A model generated the notes under the pieces. It did no database searches. It was not told where the DNA came from and saw only the letters and a list, made by a program, of their open reading frames with translations. This document shows, piece by piece, positions 1 through 8,451 of a stretch of DNA of 42,403 bases; within the stretch, counting starts at the first letter, position 1; every line of letters starts with the position of its first letter. A program made the position numbers and the translations under genes. Location: contig NZ_SMKK01000062.1 of NCBI RefSeq assembly GCF_004348425.1, forward strand, positions 1-42,403, given 5' to 3'. The stretch comes from Actinomadura sp. 7K507. Its GTDB lineage: Bacteria > Actinomycetota > Actinomycetes > Streptosporangiales > Streptosporangiaceae.

Positions 1-646
1 CCCGATCGTCGAACCCCTCGACCTCATCCGCCACCGGAAGATCATCGAGCATCCAATGTCAACGATGTGCCGGAACCGTCAAAGATCACCCGGATCTGCT
101 ACGTCCAACATGTCCTGGAACAAAACACCTACGGGGAGATCTCAAGGCCGCCTACGGGGAGTTCCGAACGGCCATTGACACCAGGACAGCGAGACGGGAC
201 ATGCGACTCCGATCGGCAGGTGCGCAACACCGCAAGAGTCGTAGACGCTGCACCACCCGTGCCGGAGAACACCCACAGCTCTGCCCCCGATGGACAGCAG
301 CCTGTCACCTGGCAGGAATCCACGAGACGGCCGACACCCCTGGCCGCTCCGCCGCGTGCTCGGCGGCCCGAGCCGCTACCGGTGCCCGATCGGCCGCGGC
401 TGACGCCATAAAGAACGTCCCGGCCTCGAACCGGGCGCCCACCGCCCAGGCCTACCAGAGCACCACCGACTCCGCCCGCCGCGTCGAGACCCCGCTCTGC
501 GACCACTACCGCCGCACCCACCCCCGGAGCACACCTTCCGGGTCATGACGCCGCCGTCACGGGCCATGGGGGACCGGGGCTCCGCCAAGTGATGAGGGCC
601 CGCTGCCTCAGCCGCGAGCCCTCATCCCCCTCCACGCCCCGCCGGG
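1..646. other. Non-coding or decayed stretch, no recognisable gene
   Basis: Several overlapping open frames exist on both strands but none has a recognisable domain, a convincing ribosome-binding site or ordinary residue composition; they are Arg/Pro/Ser-rich, as expected for high-GC shadow frames. The first 60 bases can be read on + as a short Leu/Ile-rich stretch that might be the tail of a gene outside the window, but this cannot be confirmed. Confidence 0.4.
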
Positions 647-1102
647 TCAGCAGTACTTCGAGGACCCCTTGCTCGTCCATGAGCACGAGTCAGCCCGCTT
701 CCCGCTCGGGTACAGCAGGAAGGCGGTGTCGCCGCCGTTGTTCCACACGTACGCCTTCCGGCCCCAGTACCGGTGCGTCGCGGTGTTCGAGCCCCGCCCC
801 GTGTGGACGTACACGCTCTTGCGCCCCTTCAACTGAAACCACCCGAACGTGTAGGTGTAGCCCGTACGGTCGCGGAGCCTCACGCCCTTCAGCTGCTTCG
901 TCGTGTTCGTGGTGTTGAACAGCTGCACCCACTCGCCGTTCAGCGATTTGTTCGACCGGTTGTCCGAACCGGGCGAGTCGAAATACACCCGGTAGATCTG
1001 CACCGGCGACGCCGCCTCCGCCGGGACCGCCATCACCCCGAGCGCCGTCACCGTGGCCACCGCAGTCGCCGCGGTCGCCGCGGTCGCGAGGATCCTCTTC
1101 AC
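647..1102 (-). CDS. Secreted lamin-tail-domain (LTD) protein
   Basis: About 151 residues from a GTG start that lies a few bases after a GGGAGG ribosome-binding site; the longer open frame upstream of this GTG is not supported. Residues 1-31 form a classical Sec signal peptide (KR, then an Ala/Val/Thr-rich core, ending AEA-AS), so the mature protein should be exported. The rest resembles the bacterial lamin-tail domain: an early tract around VQIYRVYFDSPG, then NGEWVQLFNTT, an RDRTGYTY turn and a C-terminal segment around NNGGDTAFLLYPSG, ending with paired cysteines (DSC and KYC) that may form a disulphide. LTD proteins are small beta-sandwich proteins whose bacterial role is poorly defined, with cell-surface or extracellular nucleic-acid binding proposed. 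It stands alone, with no operon partner. Confidence 0.8.
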   Translation of the reverse strand: MKRILATAATAATAVATVTALGVMAVPAEAASPVQIYRVYFDSPGSDNRSNKSLNGEWVQLFNTTNTTKQLKGVRLRDRTGYTYTFGWFQLKGRKSVYVHTGRGSNTATHRYWGRKAYVWNNGGDTAFLLYPSGKRADSCSWTSKGSSKYC

Positions 1103-1329
1103 CCATTGCCTCCCGTGTTGTTGGGCACCAGTTGTAGCGGCGACCAGCCGGTAACAAAGGGTGATGGCCAACGCGGGACAACCCGTCAACCCGCAAGCAT
1201 GATCCGACGTCACGGCCTAAATGGACGCCGCCTTAAGACCATCGGATGACGCATGGTCCGTCACCGGCCACTGGCCCACCACACGACAGTGGACGCCCTC
1301 ACTCTGTCGACATACCAACCGGCCCTCGC

Positions 1330-1865
1330 AGCATCCCGCTGCCGTTACTCGTTGCCCTCGTCGCTGTCCTCGCCGACCCGCCGGCGCCTCGCATGGTCGA
1401 GAAGGAGTGGCTGGTTCCGAACTGCGTCCTGGACCCCGAACCGACATCGAGTACCCGTACCACGAAGTGCTCCCCCAGGAGCTCCAGGACGCGCTCGAAG
1501 ATTGGGAGACCGACTATCCCGCGTACCAGTACGGGCTGTCGATCGCGTCCGGCTGCAAAATGGGCGGCGGCATGTCCTGGAACGTGACCGATATGGGAGA
1601 CCCGCCGACGTGCGCACGGTGCCGAGCACCCGCTCACCTGATCCTGCAACTCGACAGTTCCGAATGGGGCGGTGAGTCCGACCACCGCGGCGGCCCGCCC
1701 CGCTGGAGGCCCACCGAGGACGCCGACCTCGACATCGGTGCCCCCGGCGATGCCTACTGGGCCGCCAAGGAGCCGACCGGCCTGGAGGTCGGCCGCTACA
1801 GCCACGGCGGCTTCTTCGGCTGCTCCGCCGATCACCGGCACCCGGTGACGTTCCACTGCCAATGA
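1330..1865 (+). pseudogene. Frameshifted remnant, DUF1963-like C-terminal domain
   Basis: From about 1443 the frame ending at 1865 encodes a plausible domain: an acidic tract (LPQELQDALEDWE), then SGCKMGGGMSWN, CARCRAP, HLILQLDSSEWGG, and a C-terminal GGFFGCSADH/FHCQ segment. This spacing of a GG-W turn, a CxxC pair, an LILQL strand and a terminal G..F.C resembles DUF1963/YwqG-like proteins. The natural N-terminal continuation (ending MVEKEWLVPNCVLDPEP) lies in another frame just upstream, so there is an indel near 1440 and no convincing start codon. Family assignment is by motif impression only. It lies downstream of and convergent with the LTD gene. Confidence 0.5.
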
Positions 1866-2503
1866 CTTTCGCAGAAGAACGTCCTGGGACAGGTTCAGCT
1901 GCCCAACCCCGAACAATGCGAGCACTCCACGCATCAACCCGGTACAGCAGCGGCAACGACACCTTGGTCGCAACCACGCCACTGATCCCGCAACAAAACC
2001 CCAGCTCACAGCATTAAGCCCAGTTCCGAGCGAGACACCGTGGTGTGTCTTCTCCGCACCGATCAGCCGGTGCTTCATCTTGGCCGAACATTCTCCCGCG
2101 CGAGGAGAATCGCCGCCTTCTGCGAGATCTCCGCTCTTCACGCAGCTGAGGGACCCGCGGCGCAGTCGGGCCACACATCGTCCTTCTCCGCGCTGCTCGG
2201 CCCATCGGTCCTGCGTCCGTCATTGCGGTCGGCCTGGGCCACCCAGTTTCTGGATCGGCTGGGCCGGAGGTCGAACTCCCCCTGCCGGCTCGTTCGGTGT
2301 CCGACCGGCCCGCACCAACTCCGCCGGCTCCTATCCTCCCAAGCGATCAGGTGTTTACAAGACCGGGGCGACTCCATCCCGATCGGCGCGACGGGCACTC
2401 GTCACCCCTGCTGACACCGGATCGGGCTCTGATTCGGATTAACTTCGCGCCGATGTCAGCTACGGTCGAGATATTCAGAAGAACGGCAGTAGGGGGAACA
2501 GGC
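1866..2503. other. Intergenic region upstream of lsr2, no gene recognised
   Basis: About 640 bases with only low-quality overlapping frames. The last 80 bases before the lsr2 start are noticeably less GC-rich (tracts such as gattcggattaac and gatattcagaag), which suits a promoter region, but I cannot place -35/-10 boxes with confidence. Confidence 0.4.
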
Positions 2504-2830
2504 ATGGCTCAGAAGGTAGTCGTTCAGATGACGGACGACATCGACGGCTCGGAGGCGAACGAGACTGTACGGTTCTCCATCGACGGTTCGGCCTATGAAA
2601 TCGACCTGAACGAAGGCAATGCGGACAAGCTTCGCGTCACTCTGCACGCCTACATGCAGAGCGGTCGACGGCTCAAGGCCACCAGGGGCGGCAAGGCCTC
2701 GGCCCGTAGCGCCAATAGCCGTGAGCGCAGCGCCGAGATCCGCGAGTGGGCGAAGGCCAACGGGATCAAGGTCAACGAGCGTGGGCGCATCCCCGCCAAC
2801 GTCATCGAGCAGTACGAGGCCGCGCACTAG
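2504..2830 (+). CDS. lsr2: Lsr2 family nucleoid-associated protein
   Basis: 108 residues starting MAQKVVVQMTDD, preceded by an AGGGGG-type ribosome-binding site; the upstream in-frame extension is ignored because Lsr2 proteins begin exactly here. The N-terminal half (about 1-60) matches the Lsr2 dimerisation domain: VQMTDDIDG, VRFSIDGSAYEIDL and the NADKLR helix. A basic linker follows, then the C-terminal DNA-binding helix pair with REWAKANGIKV and the RGR motif (ERGRIPANVIEQYEAAH) that inserts into the minor groove of AT-rich DNA. Lsr2 bridges DNA and silences horizontally acquired, relatively AT-rich genes in actinomycetes. Many actinomycetes carry more than one paralogue; its place in an island suggests this may be an accessory copy. 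Length is normal for the family and the gene looks intact. Confidence 0.93.
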   Translation: MAQKVVVQMTDDIDGSEANETVRFSIDGSAYEIDLNEGNADKLRVTLHAYMQSGRRLKATRGGKASARSANSRERSAEIREWAKANGIKVNERGRIPANVIEQYEAAH

Positions 2831-3093
2831 CCGGCCCGCACAGCCTTATAGGCGGCGCCCGGGGGACTCATCAGCTCCGGCTGGTGGGTCCCGCCTTCCG
2901 CATTGGGAAGGGACGATCGCCCGTGGCGGCCACCTGGAGTGGTCATCGGAAGGGGTGAAGGGCCCACCCAACCGCAATGGCTACTCGCCTCATCGACCTT
3001 GCGCTTGCCACAACCTCAGCCGCGCGGGGTCGAGCAGCACGCCATGCAGGGGGGTGTTCTGAGTACGGCCTCTGATACCGGGGCGCGTGTGGG

Positions 3094-4011
3094 TCAGTGC
3101 CCGGTGCAGTAGACGGGTGGTAGCCAGAGGTATCCGCAGGTGCGGGTTTCCTTGTAGCGGACGCTGATGGGCCGGTAGGCGGCGGCGTTGATGAGGCCGG
3201 ACGCGGCGGCGTGCTGGAAGAGCTGCTGGGAGACCAGCATGGCGAGGTCGGCGTCGGCGGCCGCGAGGTGCTGTTTGAAGGCGGGGGCCTCCAGTAGCCG
3301 GAACAGGTGCGTCAGCGGCTGGCCGAGCACACCGTGCTCGTCGCGCTCGATGTCGCCGGTGTGCACGGCCATTCGGAGCCGGAGCCGACCGAGTTCGTTG
3401 GCGAGTCGGTTGGAGCGGCGCAGCAGCGCGGTGAGGTGGTGGGCCAGCGGGTCCAGGGCGGCGGTGGGGCGTACCTCGGCCGGGGTGACGATCAGGGCGC
3501 CGTCGCCGCGGTCCTCGCGGTGGCATGCCTCCCAGGGCAGCCTGGACATCTCGAAGGCTTCCTGCAGGTGACGATACAGGTGCGTGCGCAGGAATCTTTG
3601 GGCGTCGGCGTCGCGTCGCCGGTCACCGAAGCTGGGGATATCGACGGCGATGAGAGTGGTGTGCATCTTGGGGTTTCTCGCTTGGTTGATGGAATGCGGC
3701 GGGAAGGGGCGCCCGGCCGGATTGGCGGTCGAGACGGCGGGGCTCACCGGCGGTCGAGGCGGGCCTGGGGGGGCGAGGCGGAAGTCGAGCATGGAGTCGT
3801 CAGCCCAGAAGTCCTCAAGCTGGCGGGCGGTGAGCTGCTCGATCGGCACCGCGGGGAGGGTCTTGCCCGTCTGGATCGACCACATGGTGATCAGCGCCAG
3901 CGCGGCCCGTGCGTCATCCAGGCAGGTAGCGCCCGTACCCGGCCCGGCCAAGCTGGCCGGATCCGAGCAGCTGATCAGGCGCTGAAGTGGTGATGCGGCG
4001 CACCGCAGCAT
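3094..4011 (-). CDS. Nucleotidyl-cyclase-like protein with N-terminal extension
   Basis: About 305 residues from the ATG preceded by GAAAGGA (residue 9 of the longest frame). The C-terminal 190 residues, from MHTTLIAVDIPSFG, have the layout of class III cyclase-like domains common in actinomycetes: VDIPSFGD at the metal-site position, EDRGDGALIV for the second acidic motif, LRMAVHTGDI, then LFRLLEAPAFKQHL and a closing helical stretch. Whether it makes a cyclic nucleotide is unproven. Residues 1-115 form an unrecognised helical region (CLDDARAALALITMW, LTARQLEDFWADD) followed by a Pro-rich linker. The internal ATG at 3666 is an alternative start giving only the cyclase-like domain, but it lacks a good ribosome-binding site. 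It is divergent from the DUF5753 regulator across an intergenic region containing a perfect inverted repeat, suggesting shared control. Confidence 0.65.
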   Translation of the reverse strand: MLRCAASPLQRLISCSDPASLAGPGTGATCLDDARAALALITMWSIQTGKTLPAVPIEQLTARQLEDFWADDSMLDFRLAPPGPPRPPVSPAVSTANPAGRPFPPHSINQARNPKMHTTLIAVDIPSFGDRRRDADAQRFLRTHLYRHLQEAFEMSRLPWEACHREDRGDGALIVTPAEVRPTAALDPLAHHLTALLRRSNRLANELGRLRLRMAVHTGDIERDEHGVLGQPLTHLFRLLEAPAFKQHLAAADADLAMLVSQQLFQHAAASGLINAAAYRPISVRYKETRTCGYLWLPPVYCTGH

Positions 4012-4124
4012 CGCGTTCCTTTCGTGTAATGGCACCCATGCCGGCCCGGGGCCCGGGGCATCCTGTGTGAGGTGAGATCACACTGACGGCAGCCGGTGAA
4101 ATGACGCGAGCTAAACGCCGTTTC

Positions 4125-4170
4125 CCGGATGCTCCTCGGATATACCGACCGGTATCCGAGGAGCATCCGG
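4125..4170. promoter_or_regulatory. Perfect 18-bp inverted repeat in a divergent intergenic region
   Basis: The left arm at 4125-4142 (ccggatgctcctcggata) is an exact reverse complement of the right arm at 4153-4170, separated by 10 bases that themselves contain an accggt palindrome. It lies between the start of the cyclase-like gene (4011, minus strand) and the DUF5753 regulator (4340, plus strand). No T-tract follows, so a terminator is less likely than an operator or a structured 5' leader. The neighbouring HTH regulator is the obvious candidate ligand, by inference only. Confidence 0.6.
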
Positions 4171-4339
4171 AATTCACCGCAATCTGAACGTTCGCTGGAT
4201 ATCGGCTGGGTGCGCCGTGTTGCGTTACGGGTCAACCAGGTCGACTGCTTTGTGTCATGTGACCGGCTTTCCGCCAGGAAGCTGCCACTATGTTCGATGA
4301 CATCGGCGGACGGCAGCTGAGATCGATCGGACCGAGGGC

Positions 4340-5599
4340 ATGACAAAACGTGATCGCGTGGAGCAGTTCACCGCAGTGGTTGCACTCCTGAACCGAGATC
4401 ACCTTGCGGCCAACAAGCCGACATTTGCTCACATTGCGCGCGTATCAGGCGACCTGGCGTCCGCGAAGCGGATAGTGCACGGCGTTCAGGTCGAGCACCT
4501 ACCCCGCTCAACGGCCAACGACGTAATGCGAGGTATCCATACCGACAGACTGCGCTGGGAACTGGTGGAGAGCCTCTGGGCAGTGATTCACCACATCGCC
4601 GAGCAGCGAGGACTCGACACCCGCGCCATGAGCTCCCGCCAAGAGCTCCATCGCCGCTTCCACCAGCCTGCCCCGTCCAAGGTCGCTGACGAGGTACCTG
4701 GGCGGCCCGCAGCAGAGCCCGCGCACACCTCCCCCGCTCGGCCAGAACCCGCACCACCGCCCTTGCGTTCCAAGCCACCAGCGGGTGAAAGGCGGCTGCT
4801 CCCGGAGCCGCCTCGCTCGGGGCAAGCAGGCAGCCCGCTCAACGACACATCTGGTTGCGGTATCGGTCTCGTCTCCCCTGGCCCACTCGCCTCCGGACTG
4901 GCACCCCTGGCCTTCGGAGCCCCCGTCGATGGTGATGACCCACACGATGCCGCCCGGCGACTTCTGGCCCGCGCTCGGCGACATGACGGCGATGCCTGGT
5001 GGCGTGACCACCGCCGAGTGGTGCCCGCGTGGTTCGGTCCCTACCTCACCTTGGAGCCCGAACTCGACCTCATCCGCGTCTATGCACCACGTCGCGTCCC
5101 CGGGCTGCTGCAGACCCCCGACTACGCGCGGCACATGATCACCGAGGACCTGCCCGGCATTCCCGCAGACGAACTGGCACAGCGCATCGAACTACGCCAA
5201 CTCCGCCAGCAAGTCCTGCACCGCCCGGACGCCCCCCGCTACTGGGCCATCATCGACCCCAGGGCCCTAGCCCGGCGCACCGCCCCGCCCACGGTACTGC
5301 GCGGACAACTGCGGCACCTGATCGCCATGGCCGCCTACCCGCACATCACCCTGCAGCTCGTCTGCAGCACCGACGCCGAACGCGTCGTTCCCGCCGGGCC
5401 GATCACACTGATGCGATTCCCCGAACCCGGCGTGGGCGACATCGTCTACCTCGAACAAAACGATCACGGCATCTATGTGGACGACAGCGAATCCGTCGAC
5501 TACTTCGCGCTGCGCTACCAGCAACTGGCGCTCAAGGCCATGGAACCCCACGCCAGCGTCAGCCTGCTACTGAAAATGCTTGACCGGCTCCAGCCATAA
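4340..5599 (+). CDS. XRE-like transcriptional regulator with DUF5753 domain
   Basis: 419 residues. Residues about 25-90 look like a helix-turn-helix unit of the actinomycete type (TFAHIARVSGD, a serine/threonine turn at RSTANDVMRG, then RWELVESLWAVIHHIAEQRG). A long Pro/Ala-rich linker follows (about 110-225). Residues about 231-415 match DUF5753: WFGPYLTLEPELDLIRVY, the hallmark VPGLLQTPDYAR, then IELRQLRQQVL, the IIDPRAL strand, LRGQLRHLI, a strand region ending in GPITLMRFPEPGVGDIVYLEQ, and a terminal LRYQQLALKAM helix. In actinomycetes DUF5753 regulators usually pair with a DUF397 protein or a DUF574 methyltransferase; here the methyltransferase follows directly. The linker and atypical N-terminus make it longer than the usual roughly 280-residue members. 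An 18-bp inverted repeat upstream may be its operator. Confidence 0.8.
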   Translation: MTKRDRVEQFTAVVALLNRDHLAANKPTFAHIARVSGDLASAKRIVHGVQVEHLPRSTANDVMRGIHTDRLRWELVESLWAVIHHIAEQRGLDTRAMSSRQELHRRFHQPAPSKVADEVPGRPAAEPAHTSPARPEPAPPPLRSKPPAGERRLLPEPPRSGQAGSPLNDTSGCGIGLVSPGPLASGLAPLAFGAPVDGDDPHDAARRLLARARRHDGDAWWRDHRRVVPAWFGPYLTLEPELDLIRVYAPRRVPGLLQTPDYARHMITEDLPGIPADELAQRIELRQLRQQVLHRPDAPRYWAIIDPRALARRTAPPTVLRGQLRHLIAMAAYPHITLQLVCSTDAERVVPAGPITLMRFPEPGVGDIVYLEQNDHGIYVDDSESVDYFALRYQQLALKAMEPHASVSLLLKMLDRLQP

Positions 5600-5681
5600 C
5601 CACACCGTCCCGTGCACTAGCGCACCAGGTCTGGTCTGATGGAAGGAAAGGGCAAGCAACCACGCGGGGTGGGGTTCACCT

Positions 5682-6506
5682 GTGGGCAGCGAGAACCGGA
5701 AATTTTGGGACGCCCCCGACGATGACCCCGGAGGCAGAATCGACACCAGCATCCCGCACTCGGCGCGGATCTGGAACTACTGGCTCGGCGGCAAAGACAA
5801 CTTCCCTGCCGACCAGCAGGCCGGCGAGGAATACGCACGTACCTTCCCCGGCATCATCCCGCTGGCCCGCGCCTCCCGCGAATTCATCGGCCGCGCCGTG
5901 ACCTACCTCGCCGCCCGCAAAGGCATCCGGCAGTTCCTGGACATCGGCACCGGCCTCCCCACCGAGAACAACACCCACCAGGTCGCCCAGCGCGCCGCCC
6001 CCGACTCCCGCATCGTCTACGTCGACAACGACCCCCTAGTACTGGTGCACGCGCGTGCCCTGCTGACCAGCAAACCCGAAGGCGCCGCCCACTACCTCGA
6101 AGCCGACCTGCACCAGCCCGACCAGATCCTCACCGGGGCCCGGCAACATCTCGACTTCACCCAGCCGATCGCGCTGATGCTGATGGGAATCATCGGCCAC
6201 GTCCCCCACGACACCACCGCCACCCGGATCATCACCACCCTGATCGCCGCGCTCCCCCCGGGCAGTTACCTGGCCCTCTACGACGGCACCTCCACCGACC
6301 AGGCATTCCTGGAAGCCCAGCAAGACTACGACGACACCGGCGCCGACCCCTACCGGCTGCGCAGCCCCGACCAGATCCGCGCCTTCTTCACCGGCCTCCA
6401 ACTCGTCGACCCCGGCGTCGTCCCCTTGCCGCACTGGCGCCCTGCCCCCTCCCCACTCCCCCCCGGCACCGTTGAGGCCTACTGCGGCGTCGCCCGCAAA
6501 CCCTGA
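5682..6506 (+). CDS. SAM-dependent methyltransferase, Methyltransf_19 (DUF574) family
   Basis: 274 residues from a GTG start with a GGGGTGGGG tract upstream. The sequence opens with the family signature IDTSIPHSARIWNYWLGGKDNF, followed by a SAM-binding loop FLDIGTGLPTENN (residues 85-97) and the acidic strand end IVYVDNDPLVL. A later block, LMLMGIIGHVPHD, is typical of DUF574, and the C-terminal part (LVDPGVVPLPHW, ending YCGVARKP) is intact. The target is unknown for the family. These genes are strongly associated with DUF5753/XRE regulators in actinomycetes, and the same pairing with an 82-base gap is present here, so the two probably form one transcription unit. Confidence 0.88.
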   Translation: MGSENRKFWDAPDDDPGGRIDTSIPHSARIWNYWLGGKDNFPADQQAGEEYARTFPGIIPLARASREFIGRAVTYLAARKGIRQFLDIGTGLPTENNTHQVAQRAAPDSRIVYVDNDPLVLVHARALLTSKPEGAAHYLEADLHQPDQILTGARQHLDFTQPIALMLMGIIGHVPHDTTATRIITTLIAALPPGSYLALYDGTSTDQAFLEAQQDYDDTGADPYRLRSPDQIRAFFTGLQLVDPGVVPLPHWRPAPSPLPPGTVEAYCGVARKP

Positions 6507-6816
6507 GGCCCCGTTTCTGAACGACCCCCTGGAGAAGATGAAGTACGGCGGGTTCCCCGACCGCCTTGATGTTCCGGACGACGAAACCTCCTTGGAGGCC
6601 GTGCGCTCGACCTGTGCTCTGACGCCGCTGCGCGCGGCGCTGAAGAGCTATCGGTTCCCGTCACTTAATGACCATGGTGACCCAATGCCGACACGGTTCA
6701 ACCGGCACGTGACCGTCCATGAGGTCTGCCGTGCCCACAGCACCCCCGTGAACGCGGTCGTGGTCGTGATGCTGGCGGCGTCGCTGCTCCGGGAAGCACA
6801 CGAGGTCGGCTGGTAG
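6472..6816 (+). pseudogene. Probable C-terminal remnant of an actinomycete hypothetical protein
   Basis: The open frame begins inside the end of the methyltransferase gene and has no good start; an ATG at 6538 has GGAG too close for a normal ribosome-binding site. The last 40 residues (FNRHVTVHEVCRAHSTPVNAVVVVMLAASLLREAHE) resemble a C-terminal motif of actinomycete hypothetical proteins with an NRH.T.H block, an NA-A-VMLA helix and a terminal LLRE. That suggests a beheaded gene whose N-terminal part has been lost. It stops 21 bases before the PIN-like gene. Confidence 0.45.
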
Positions 6817-6837
6817 AACAGCCTGCACACTGGAGGG

Positions 6838-7425
6838 GTGAAGACGACGAAGTTCACTCTCGACACGAACTGCGTGATCTACGGAGTGACCGGCACCCAC
6901 TACAAGGCGGAACTCGACCGTCTCGTGGCTCTCGCGAAGGCCGGCGACATCGAACTGTGGCTCACCGCCGGATTCCAAGACGATCAAGATCGGGCCAGCG
7001 CCGCCTACGTGGCGGCCAATCAGGCATGGCTTGAGAAGCGTCCCATCCTCGGCCTGACCACCGGACCGTTCCGGTTCGACTACAGCATGCTCGACGGGAG
7101 GGACGGGTTCGTCAGTGACGCCACCGCCGCTGCCGACGAGGCGATCAAGGGAATCGTGTTCCCCAGCCACGCGCAGATGCCGGATGCATCCAACGACAAG
7201 CAGGGCACGAGGTGGCGGCAGCGGATGACGGACGTGCAGCATCTGACGAGTCACTTCGCCCACGGTCACGACGTCTTCGTGACGAGCGACCGCGACATCC
7301 TTGACCGGAAGGCACGACTGTACGCCGAGGCGGGGATCACAGTGGCGGACCTGCCGAAGCGGTACAGATCGCCGAGAGCAAGGCGTAACTGCACGCCAGG
7401 GGGAAGCCATGCAGCTATTTGCTGA
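6838..7425 (+). CDS. PIN-like domain protein (putative RNase)
   Basis: 195 residues from a GTG with GGAGG immediately upstream. The N-terminus (KFTLDTNCVIYGV) carries the DTN motif that supplies the first acidic residue of PIN nucleases, and near the C-terminus HDVFVTSDRDILDR resembles the final PIN strand with its TSDRD acidic cluster. A central region (DDQDRASAAYVAANQAW, VSDATAAADEAIKGIVFP) may supply other acidic residues. PIN proteins are Mg-dependent RNases, often toxins. No canonical antitoxin is adjacent; the upstream remnant is not recognisably one. The last 15 residues (from about SPRARRN) look like random high-GC read-through, so an indel close to the end is possible. Confidence 0.65.
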   Translation: MKTTKFTLDTNCVIYGVTGTHYKAELDRLVALAKAGDIELWLTAGFQDDQDRASAAYVAANQAWLEKRPILGLTTGPFRFDYSMLDGRDGFVSDATAAADEAIKGIVFPSHAQMPDASNDKQGTRWRQRMTDVQHLTSHFAHGHDVFVTSDRDILDRKARLYAEAGITVADLPKRYRSPRARRNCTPGGSHAAIC

Positions 7426-7537
7426 CGATGAGCTGTCCGAACTGCTCGACCTCGGCGACGCCGCGCGCCTGGCGGGGGTGAGCCGCCGCACCCTCGACCG
7501 CTGGATCGCCGCCGGTCGCAACTACCTCGACCGATAA
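7409..7537 (+). pseudogene. Truncated MerR/excisionase-like HTH gene
   Basis: 42 residues from an ATG with AGGGGGAAG upstream; it overlaps the last bases of the PIN-like gene. The sequence LDLGDAARLAGVSRRTLDRWIAAGR is a clear excisionase/MerR-type helix-turn-helix, but the wing that normally follows (a KRLF/R.Y.-like segment and helix) is replaced by NYLDR and a stop. It may be the joint of a deletion between an excisionase and another gene. A normal excisionase would be 60 residues or more. Confidence 0.5.
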
Positions 7538-7728
7538 CCCGCACTTCTCGTCGGACGACAGACATCGCCAACGACCTTTGGCGAGGCCGGGCCGCCCTCA
7601 CATGCCGAGATTGTCGGTCATTGACAGAGATGCGGTTGCTGCCCGCTGGGCCGGTGGCGGACTTCGCGATCTTCCGTCGAGTTGCGGCGCACGCCCATCA
7701 CCGTTCGCCTCGGAACAGCCGACGTGTT

Positions 7729-8322
7729 CTACGACTCAGCGACGTCGAGCAGGTCTTGGTAGCGCCTTTCTACGTGGGTGCTCTGGGCACATGCCCGCTT
7801 GACGTCCTTGTCGGACCCGAGCTCGGTGAGGACCGGTCCGGCGATATCCGGGGCGTCCTTGATGATCGAGGCGACGAGCGGGGCGCCGGAGTTGCTGTAG
7901 AACACCTTCCGGTTCACCCCCATACCGCGGCCTCCTGGCTCGCCCACGTAGAGCAGCACCATCCACTTGAGGATCTCGTGGAGTTCATGGTCCGGGATAG
8001 CCCATAGCCCACCGAACTCCTGAAGCTGGCGAAGAACGCCCCCGTGGGACGTATAGGAGGTCCAGTGGTGAGCAATGCGGTTTAACTCGTCGAGGAAGGC
8101 CGCGAAGAACGCGCGACGCTGCGCCTTACGTAGGTAAGGGAGCACACCGGACGCAGACGCTACCCGGACTTGAAGCTCGGTCAGCGCGGTCCGTCGACCG
8201 ATCTTGTCCTGGACATGCTTGGCCAGTTCGACCGTGACGGCAGGCCGGGTCACCTCAGCGAGGACGCCCGTCATCGTAAAGGCATTCTGGCGAACCAGGT
8301 CCGGCTCGTCATCGCTAGTTGC
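7729..8322 (-). pseudogene. Hypothetical gene cut by IS insertion (C-terminal part)
   Basis: A good coding frame of 181 residues from the first ATG (8274), but the same frame stays open and protein-like further upstream (EPDLVRQNAF directly before that ATG) to about 8320, where the inverted repeat of the IS5-type element begins. There is no start codon with a ribosome-binding site, so this is best read as the C-terminal two thirds of a gene interrupted by the insertion. The protein is helical and charged, with conserved-looking blocks RKAQRRAFFAAFLDELNRIAHHW and EILKWMVLLYVGEPGG. I recognise no family. The missing N-terminal part could not be identified on the far side of the element. Confidence 0.55.
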
Positions 8323-8451
8323 AGTGAGCCTTTTCCATCTTGATCGTGCTGGTCACGGGCTGGTTGCGGTAGGCGGGTTCGGCCGGTGATGCGGCGAGGC
8401 CCCTGGTAGATGCGAAGTCGACCAAAACAACCGCACTGCCAGGAGCCTCTG

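Noticed and set aside
1299..2174. Minus-strand open frame of 291 codons
   Set aside because: It is antisense to the DUF1963-like remnant, whose codons and residue composition look more natural; no domain or ribosome-binding site.
3307..3993. Plus-strand frame of 228 codons
   Set aside because: It is antisense to the cyclase-like gene, which has recognisable motifs and a good start.
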